A stretch of 37,685 nucleotides of DNA from Bacillota bacterium (GTDB lineage Bacteria > Bacillota > Clostridia > Lachnospirales > Lachnospiraceae), in the NCBI GenBank assembly GCA_023421075.1, contig JAEZUM010000047.1, positions 1 through 37,685 of the forward strand, read 5' to 3'. A program made the position numbers and the translations under genes. A model generated the notes under the pieces. That model had not been told where the DNA came from. It ran no database searches and was given only the letters and a program-made list of their open reading frames with translations. Positions 32,429 to 37,685 of the stretch are shown piece by piece (within the stretch, counting starts at the first letter, position 1; every line of letters begins with the position of its first letter).

Positions 32429-33676
32429 ATGACAGTTGAATTAATTAGTGTAGGAACCGAATTATTGCTTGGTAATATTGTGAATACCAACGCGAATTAT
32501 TTATCCCAGAAATGCGCCCAGCTTGGGTTTTCACTCTATTACCAAATTACGGTAGGAGATAATGAAGGCCGTCTGTGTGAAAGCATAAAAACCGCTTTAA
32601 GTCGCTCTGACATTCTGATATTGACCGGAGGCTTAGGACCAACTCAGGATGATATGACGAAGGAAGCAGTTGCGAAGGTATTAAATCGTGAGCTTATAAT
32701 GGATGAAGCCTCCAGAGAGCATATTGCATCTTATTTCCGTTTTCGCTATCAGAAGGATGTCAGTGCAGTGATTACCGATAATAATTGGAAGCAAGCCCTT
32801 ATGATTGAAGGTTCTATTGTTGTAGAAAACAATAACGGAACAGCTCCCGGTTATATTGTTGAAGACAACGGCAAGACGATTATTCTGATGCCGGGACCTC
32901 CGAATGAAATGCTTCCTATGTTCGAAGATTCGATCTATCCTTATCTGTCCAAGAAACAAAATAAAATTTTTGTTTCCAGTATGGTAAAGATCTGTGGAGT
33001 CGGAGAGAGCAAAGCGGAGACCGATATATTAGATCTTATTGAAGCACAGACGAATCCCACCATTGCACCGTATGCCAAAAATGCCGAAGTACATTTTCGA
33101 GTTACTGCTTCTGCTGATAAGGAGGAGGACGCGATAGGTCTGATCAAACCGGTAGTTGATGAATTATATAAACGATTTGGTGACAACATTTACAGTACCA
33201 AGGAAGAAGAGACACTGGAAGAGGTTGTAGTACAGATGCTTCAGGAAAAGAATTACACACTTGCCACAGCAGAATCCTGTACCGGAGGAATGTTGACAAG
33301 CCGTCTGGTGAATGTAGCTGGTGTATCAAATATCTTAAAGGAAGGCTTTATTACCTACTCCAATGAAGCAAAGATGAAATATCTCGGTGTTCGTGAAGAA
33401 ACCATAGCGACACATGGTGCTGTCAGTCATCGCTGCGCAGAGGAGATGGTGTGGGGTGCCTCCAAGACGGCGAAGGCGCAAACAGCGATTGCGATTACCG
33501 GAATAGCCGGTCCGGAAGGCGGTACCGAGGAAAAACCGGTTGGTCTTGTATATATTGCTTGCCTGGTAGAGGATAAAGTGACCTTGAAGGAACTGCGTCT
33601 TAAGGGTAACCGTCTAAAGATCAGGGATCAGAGTGTAATCGCTGCGCTGGATCTATTGCGACGTCAGTTATTATAG
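32429..33676 (+). CDS. cinA: CinA-family protein with nicotinamide-nucleotide amidase domain
   Basis: 415 residues in two domains. The N-terminal MoaB/Mog-like domain has SVGTELLLGNIVNTNA and LTGGLGPTQDDMT; in CinA relatives it is linked to ADP-ribose pyrophosphatase activity. The C-terminal PncC-type domain has TAESCTGGMLTSRLVNVAG with the catalytic serine, GFITYSNEAKMKYLGV and AITGIAGPEGGTEEKPVG; it deamidates NMN in pyridine nucleotide salvage. The ATG at 32429 has GGAGG 6 bp upstream, whereas the frame opening at 32360 lies inside the terminator. The window shows no recA after cinA, unlike the usual Firmicutes order. Confidence 0.93.
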   Translation: MTVELISVGTELLLGNIVNTNANYLSQKCAQLGFSLYYQITVGDNEGRLCESIKTALSRSDILILTGGLGPTQDDMTKEAVAKVLNRELIMDEASREHIASYFRFRYQKDVSAVITDNNWKQALMIEGSIVVENNNGTAPGYIVEDNGKTIILMPGPPNEMLPMFEDSIYPYLSKKQNKIFVSSMVKICGVGESKAETDILDLIEAQTNPTIAPYAKNAEVHFRVTASADKEEDAIGLIKPVVDELYKRFGDNIYSTKEEETLEEVVVQMLQEKNYTLATAESCTGGMLTSRLVNVAGVSNILKEGFITYSNEAKMKYLGVREETIATHGAVSHRCAEEMVWGASKTAKAQTAIAITGIAGPEGGTEEKPVGLVYIACLVEDKVTLKELRLKGNRLKIRDQSVIAALDLLRRQLL

Positions 33677-33917
33677 CTTACGCTCCTTGCCTTCCAGTAA
33701 TTGCTGATATATGGAATTGCCTTACATTTACCATGGAAAATTTGTTGCAATTATATAAAAATGTTCCATAATACCATAGAAATGACACAGTTATAGACTA
33801 TTGTTAAGACAATGAAGGTCTTAGATATGTGTAAAGCAAAAGTAGTTGGAATTATATGTATATTTCACACATTTTGTAAATATTAAACCGTCTGCTTTGT
33901 CCAGTATGGAGGTAATT

Positions 33918-34562
33918 ATGGAACGATTAAAGAGATATTTCATATTGATTATAATGGTTATGGGATTACTTCTCATAGCCGGCTGTAATATATTACGTTT
34001 TGACTTCTTTGATGGCTCAGAGGAAGATAACGGTTCAGTGATCACCTTAACACCGAGTGACGAGCAGAAGGATAATTCCTCGTCCGATAAGATCGCTGAT
34101 CCAGAGGAAAGCACCTCCACCGATACAACACAACCGGCAGAGGCTACTCCGACACCTTCCGATATTCAACCTACCGCTAATATTGAACTTCAATTATTTA
34201 CGGTAAATGTGGATTCCGGAGACATCGAGGCTGTGACCGCTTTGGTGCCGGCAGATGCTGAGATTACACCGGAATTAATTGTTGATAAAGTGGTAGAATC
34301 AATGATCGACCGATCCATCGAGGTTGGTATTGAAAGCGTTACCATGGAAGGAGATGCCGTTATTGTCAGCTTCTATAAAGGCAAAGCTCCCTTAAACGAA
34401 ATGGGTTCCGGCTATGAAGGTGCAATATTAGATGCGATTGCTCAGAGCTTAATCGATAATCTAGACAAATACAAAAAGGTAATCTATAGAGCAGAAGGCG
34501 GAGCATATGTCAGTGGACATAATGAATTAGGAATTAACGAAATCTATCTGGAAGAAAAATAA
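33918..34562 (+). CDS. Lipoprotein with GerM-like (GerMN) domain
   Basis: 214 residues from the ATG at 33918, with GGAGG 5 bp upstream; the frame opening at 33846 has no site. A lipoprotein signal (RYFILIIMVMGLLLI) ends in the lipobox IAGC with modified Cys23. A Ser/Thr/Pro/Glu-rich linker (about 35-85) follows. The C-terminal 120 residues read as alternating strands and a helix (IELQLFTVNVDSGDIEAVTA, AVIVSFYKGKAPLNEMGSG, AILDAIAQSLIDNLD, VSGHNELG), which resembles the GerMN domain of GerM, a spore cortex/germination protein. The domain call is from pattern only. Gene-less DNA before it (33677-33917) holds a TAAGAC/GTCTTA hairpin (33805-33823) and no clear promoter. Confidence 0.75.
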   Translation: MERLKRYFILIIMVMGLLLIAGCNILRFDFFDGSEEDNGSVITLTPSDEQKDNSSSDKIADPEESTSTDTTQPAEATPTPSDIQPTANIELQLFTVNVDSGDIEAVTALVPADAEITPELIVDKVVESMIDRSIEVGIESVTMEGDAVIVSFYKGKAPLNEMGSGYEGAILDAIAQSLIDNLDKYKKVIYRAEGGAYVSGHNELGINEIYLEEK

Positions 34563-34613
34563 ATATATAAATCCTCGTAAGAATGCTTTTCGAGCTTTCG
34601 AGGGTCATGAATT

Positions 34614-34663
34614 ATATTAGGTAATTGCGATACAGTATTTTGTATTCGACAATTACCTAATAT
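34614..34663. terminator. 14-bp perfect inverted repeat after the GerM-like gene
   Basis: ATATTAGGTAATTG (34614-34627) pairs perfectly with CAATTACCTAATAT (34650-34663), with partial inner pairing. It is AT-rich and followed by TATGTTATC, so a terminator is possible in either direction. A weaker CCTCG/CGAGG stem lies at 34573-34603. Confidence 0.5.
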
Positions 34664-34666
34664 TAT

Positions 34667-34708
34667 GTTATCTTAAGTATTGCGATAATATTAAGATATA
34701 AAGATAAC
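34667..34708. repeat. Second AT-rich hairpin in tandem, with alternative pairing
   Basis: TATCTTAA (34669-34676) pairs with TTAAGATA (34691-34698), extended by TATT/AATA. Alternatively GTTATCTT (34667-34674) pairs with AAGATAAC (34701-34708). The 9-mer ATTGCGATA occurs here and in the preceding hairpin. Confidence 0.5.
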
Positions 34709-34835
34709 ACTAATATAAGATGATTTTTAGAGCAGATGAAATGGCAGAAGCATTGAATTTCATATCTGTATATCATCCTATTTATCATGAAAACATTGTA
34801 CGAAAGCACTTGATATAAAGAAAGGTATCGATCGA

Positions 34836-36068
34836 ATGGGTAAGATATATGTTGTCGGAGGCGGAGCAGCCGGAATGCTTGCTGCAATTGCTGCGGCTCG
34901 AAACGGGCATCAGGTGGTGTTGCTGGAGAAAAATGAAAAACTCGGTAAAAAACTGTTTATCACCGGTAAGGGAAGATGTAATCTGACCAATGCCTGTGAC
35001 AAGGAGACCTTTTTTGAACAGGTAGTAACCAATCCGAAGTTTATGTTTAAGGCTTATCATACCTTCAGTAATTATGATGCCATGGATTTTTTTGAACAGC
35101 TTGGTTTGCCCATTAAGGTTGAGCGAGGGAATCGAGTGTTTCCGGAATCGGATAAATCCTCGGATGTAATATCCGTTCTTCGTAAGGAGCTGGAACGTCT
35201 GTCAGTTATGGTAAGATATAAAAGTGAGGTCACCAAAATTATGGTTCAGGAAGGAAGCTTTTATGGTCTAAAGCTGAAGAATTCCGAAGAGACCTTCGTC
35301 GGTGATGCTGTCGTTGTTACGACCGGTGGATTGTCTTATCCGGTTACCGGTTCTACCGGAGATGGATATACCTTCGCAAAGGCCATGGGGCATACCATAA
35401 CCGATTTGAATCCCTCCTTAGTCCCGCTTCATACCAAGGAATCCTTTGTGAAGGAATTGATGGGTTTATCGCTTAAAAATGTTAAGGTTAGTGTCACCTG
35501 TGGCCAAAAACAGATCTATGAAGATTTCGGCGAATTATTGTTTACGCACTTTGGAGTGAGCGGTCCGGTCATCCTGAGTGCCAGCAGCTATATCATTCCA
35601 TATCTTAAGAGGAAAGAACCAATTACCTTAAGTATTGATTTGAAGCCGGCACTTACCGAGGAACAGCTGGATGCCCGAATATTACGGGATTTTGAAGAAT
35701 TTAAAAACAAACAATTTAAGAATTCATTGGACCACCTATTGCCAAATAAACTAATAGATGTTATTATTCGTCTAAGCCCTATCGATTCGGAAAAGAAAGT
35801 AAATTCCATTACGAAGGAAGAACGGCTTTCTCTCGTTCGCCTTTTGAAGCACTTTACCCTTCATATAATAAGGCTTAGCGAGTACAATCAGGCAGTCATT
35901 ACAAAAGGTGGAATCAACGTGAAGGAGATTAATCCTTCTACAATGGAATCAAAGCTGGTGAAAAATGTATATTTTGCAGGAGAGGTTCTGGATCTGGATG
36001 CCCTGACCGGCGGTTATAATCTACAGATCGCCTGGTCCACCGGATATTTGGCAGGCTTGTCCGTATAA
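34836..36068 (+). CDS. NAD(P)/FAD-dependent oxidoreductase, BaiN/HI0933 family
   Basis: 410 residues. A two-dinucleotide-binding flavoprotein: FAD site GGGAAGMLAAIAAARNG at the N-terminus, acidic strand end LLEKNEKLGKKLFITGKGRC, family-specific NLTNAC, VVTTGGLSYPVTGSTGDGY, and the C-terminal FAD contact FAGEVLDLDALTGGYNLQIA. The family (YhiN, HI0933, BaiN) is abundant but its usual substrate is not established; BaiN was linked to bile-acid metabolism in one gut clostridium, which does not allow the same inference here. AAAGG lies about 11 bp before the ATG. It precedes cmk by 38 bp, a common Lachnospiraceae arrangement. Confidence 0.92.
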   Translation: MGKIYVVGGGAAGMLAAIAAARNGHQVVLLEKNEKLGKKLFITGKGRCNLTNACDKETFFEQVVTNPKFMFKAYHTFSNYDAMDFFEQLGLPIKVERGNRVFPESDKSSDVISVLRKELERLSVMVRYKSEVTKIMVQEGSFYGLKLKNSEETFVGDAVVVTTGGLSYPVTGSTGDGYTFAKAMGHTITDLNPSLVPLHTKESFVKELMGLSLKNVKVSVTCGQKQIYEDFGELLFTHFGVSGPVILSASSYIIPYLKRKEPITLSIDLKPALTEEQLDARILRDFEEFKNKQFKNSLDHLLPNKLIDVIIRLSPIDSEKKVNSITKEERLSLVRLLKHFTLHIIRLSEYNQAVITKGGINVKEINPSTMESKLVKNVYFAGEVLDLDALTGGYNLQIAWSTGYLAGLSV

Positions 36069-36106
36069 AATACATTTCACATATAGAAACTCGGAGGTGG
36101 ATTGTT

Positions 36107-36778
36107 ATGAAGAATTTCAATCTTGCAATTGACGGACCGGCCGGAGCCGGTAAGAGCACCATAGCTAAACGATTGGCAAAGCAACTGGGCTTCATTTATG
36201 TGGATACCGGAGCAATGTATCGTGCTATGGCATTGTATTTCTTACGAAATAATATTGAGGCATCAGACTCGTTACGAATCGAAGGAGCCTGTAAAGAAGT
36301 TGACATTACGATTGAATATAAGGATGGCGAGCAGTTTGTAATCCTGAACGGCGAGAATGTCAATGGCTTAATCCGTACGGAGGAAGTCGGGAATATGGCA
36401 AGTGCCTCATCCGTGAATAGGACCGTTCGTCTTAAGTTAGTGGAGCTGCAACAGAATCTGGCCAAGAAGGAAAGCGTCGTAATGGATGGAAGAGATATCG
36501 GAACCTATGTACTTCCGGATGCGGACTTGAAGATATATCTGACGGCAAGTTCCAAGGAGCGTGCCAGAAGAAGATGGTCAGAACTGAAGGAAAAAGGTGT
36601 GTCAGCAGATATTGAAGCAATTGAGCAGGATATTATTGACCGCGATCACAGAGATATGACAAGAGAATTTGCACCGCTCAAGCAGGCAGAGGATGCTGTA
36701 TTGCTCGATTCCTCGGACCTAAACATTGATGAGGTCGTGGAGAAAATACTTGAGCTTTATCAAGAGCGATCAAAATAA
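36107..36778 (+). CDS. cmk: Cytidylate kinase
   Basis: Phosphorylates CMP and dCMP with ATP. 223 residues. P-loop IDGPAGAGKST at the N-terminus, the nucleotide-binding YVDTGAMYRA, the substrate-contact VMDGRDIGTYVLPDADLKIY, and ASSKERARRRWSEL and DRDHRDMTREFAPL in the lid and C-terminus. CGGAGGTGG precedes the ATG. It follows the BaiN-like gene by 38 bp and precedes ispH by 90 bp with no terminator, so all three are probably one operon. Confidence 0.97.
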   Translation: MKNFNLAIDGPAGAGKSTIAKRLAKQLGFIYVDTGAMYRAMALYFLRNNIEASDSLRIEGACKEVDITIEYKDGEQFVILNGENVNGLIRTEEVGNMASASSVNRTVRLKLVELQQNLAKKESVVMDGRDIGTYVLPDADLKIYLTASSKERARRRWSELKEKGVSADIEAIEQDIIDRDHRDMTREFAPLKQAEDAVLLDSSDLNIDEVVEKILELYQERSK

Positions 36779-36868
36779 TAAAAATGTAATGCTTCCTAAT
36801 ATTATTTGCGGATTTTCACTTAGTTACCTTGACCTGATGTATTGTTACAGGAAAGTAGGTTGATTCGA

Positions 36869-37685
36869 TTGAAGATAACAACAGCAACAAGTGCCGGTTT
36901 TTGCTTTGGAGTAAAAAGGGCAGTTGATTTGGTATATAAAGCAATTGAAAGCGGAGAAAAGGTATATACCTTTGGCCCGATCATTCATAACGAAGAAGTC
37001 GTTGCCGATTTAAATAAAAAAGGTGTTGCAGTGATTGAAGCTCCGGAGGAATTAAAAACGCTACCTGCGGGAACAATAATTATACGTTCCCATGGAATTT
37101 CGGAAGCGTTGCAAAAAGAACTTTCCTCCCATGGTCACAAATTAATCGATGCCACCTGTCCTTATGTCAAGAAAATACATAAGGTTGTCAGGGATAAGAG
37201 TGAAGAAGGGCAGCATATTATTATCGTCGGTAATCGAACCCACCCGGAGGTGGAAGGAATTATCGGATGGTGTAAAACAACTTTTTCACTGACTGATTCC
37301 TCTGACTATACCGTGATTGAGAGCGAAGAGGAAGCGGAAAAATTCAATGTTTCCAAGGAACAGAAGATTTGCATTGTAGCACAGACGACATTTAATTACA
37401 AGAAATTTCAAGATTTAGTTGAAATTATATCGAAAAAGGGTTATGATATATTTGTTTTAAATACAATTTGCAATGCCACAGAAGAACGGCAGACCGAGGC
37501 ATATCAGTTGGCTAAGCAGTCCGATGCTATGATTGTGATCGGTGGTAAGCATAGCTCGAATACGAGAAAGCTTTATGAAATTTGCAAAAAAGAATGTGAA
37601 AATACTTACTATATACAGAAACTTGATGACCTGGATTTAAATTTGTTTAAATCTTATCGAAACGTAGGTATTACAGCAGGGGCAT
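36869..37685 (+). CDS. ispH: 4-Hydroxy-3-methylbut-2-enyl diphosphate reductase, 3' end beyond the window
   Basis: Last step of the MEP isoprenoid pathway, a 4Fe-4S enzyme that makes IPP and DMAPP. 272 codons are visible, open to the window edge. Cluster cysteines are Cys12 (SAGFCFGVKRAV), Cys97 (DATCPYV) and Cys201 (NTICNATEERQ). IIRSHGISEA, GNRTHPEVEG and VAQTTFNYKKF are further family motifs. The start appears to be TTG at 36869, with AGTAGG 9 bp upstream; another TTG at 36860 is possible and there is no suitable ATG. In many clostridia this protein is fused to a ribosomal S1-like domain, which cannot be checked here because the gene is cut. Confidence 0.94.
   Translation, partial: MKITTATSAGFCFGVKRAVDLVYKAIESGEKVYTFGPIIHNEEVVADLNKKGVAVIEAPEELKTLPAGTIIIRSHGISEALQKELSSHGHKLIDATCPYVKKIHKVVRDKSEEGQHIIIVGNRTHPEVEGIIGWCKTTFSLTDSSDYTVIESEEEAEKFNVSKEQKICIVAQTTFNYKKFQDLVEIISKKGYDIFVLNTICNATEERQTEAYQLAKQSDAMIVIGGKHSSNTRKLYEICKKECENTYYIQKLDDLDLNLFKSYRNVGITAGA

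Overview
The window reads as chromosome from a low-GC, strictly anaerobic Gram-positive bacterium, most likely a member of the Lachnospiraceae (Clostridium cluster XIVa, near Lachnoclostridium/Anaerocolumna/Herbinix). The reasons are strong AGGAGG-type ribosome binding sites, consensus sigma-A promoters, a flavodiiron oxygen scavenger, a YesM/YesN-type two-component pair, a class B sortase, a carboxyspermidine polyamine pathway and a cmk-ispH pair. The organism assignment is inference. I saw no tRNA, rRNA, CRISPR array, prophage or insertion-sequence transposase.

Layout: (1) 1-6.8 kb is a polyamine cluster: speD, speA, speE, speB, a carboxyspermidine dehydrogenase and nspC. It encodes arginine to agmatine to putrescine, and then two separate routes from putrescine to spermidine. 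(2) 6.8-9.5 kb holds a class B sortase and a divergent D,D-carboxypeptidase. (3) 9.6-14.7 kb holds a flavodiiron protein and a 1186-residue PAS/GGDEF/GAF/GGDEF/EAL cyclic-di-GMP protein. (4) 15-19.4 kb holds a small membrane protein, KDG kinase, a membrane-anchored unknown and an aconitase-family hydratase. (5) 19.4-28.5 kb looks like a glycan module: a GH94 phosphorylase most like N,N'-diacetylchitobiose phosphorylase, a phosphohexomutase, a sensor kinase, a sugar-binding lipoprotein without permeases, and an AraC-type response regulator. A 221-bp foldback sequence sits in the middle. (6) 28.6-37.7 kb is housekeeping: folD behind a structured leader, an unknown protein, rimO-pgsA, cinA, a GerM-like lipoprotein, a BaiN/HI0933-type flavoprotein, cmk and the start of ispH, which runs off the end.

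The gene-poor stretches are unusually rich in inverted repeats. Some are ordinary terminators. Others are not explained by termination: the foldback at 23948-24168, a 21-bp perfect inverted repeat at 19474-19526 overlapping a terminator, tandem AT-rich hairpins at 34614-34708, and a nested stem leader before folD. A decayed small gene with one in-frame stop lies at 19589-19900. The most interesting items are the foldback, the binding-protein/kinase/regulator triad next to the phosphorylase, and the doubled spermidine pathway.
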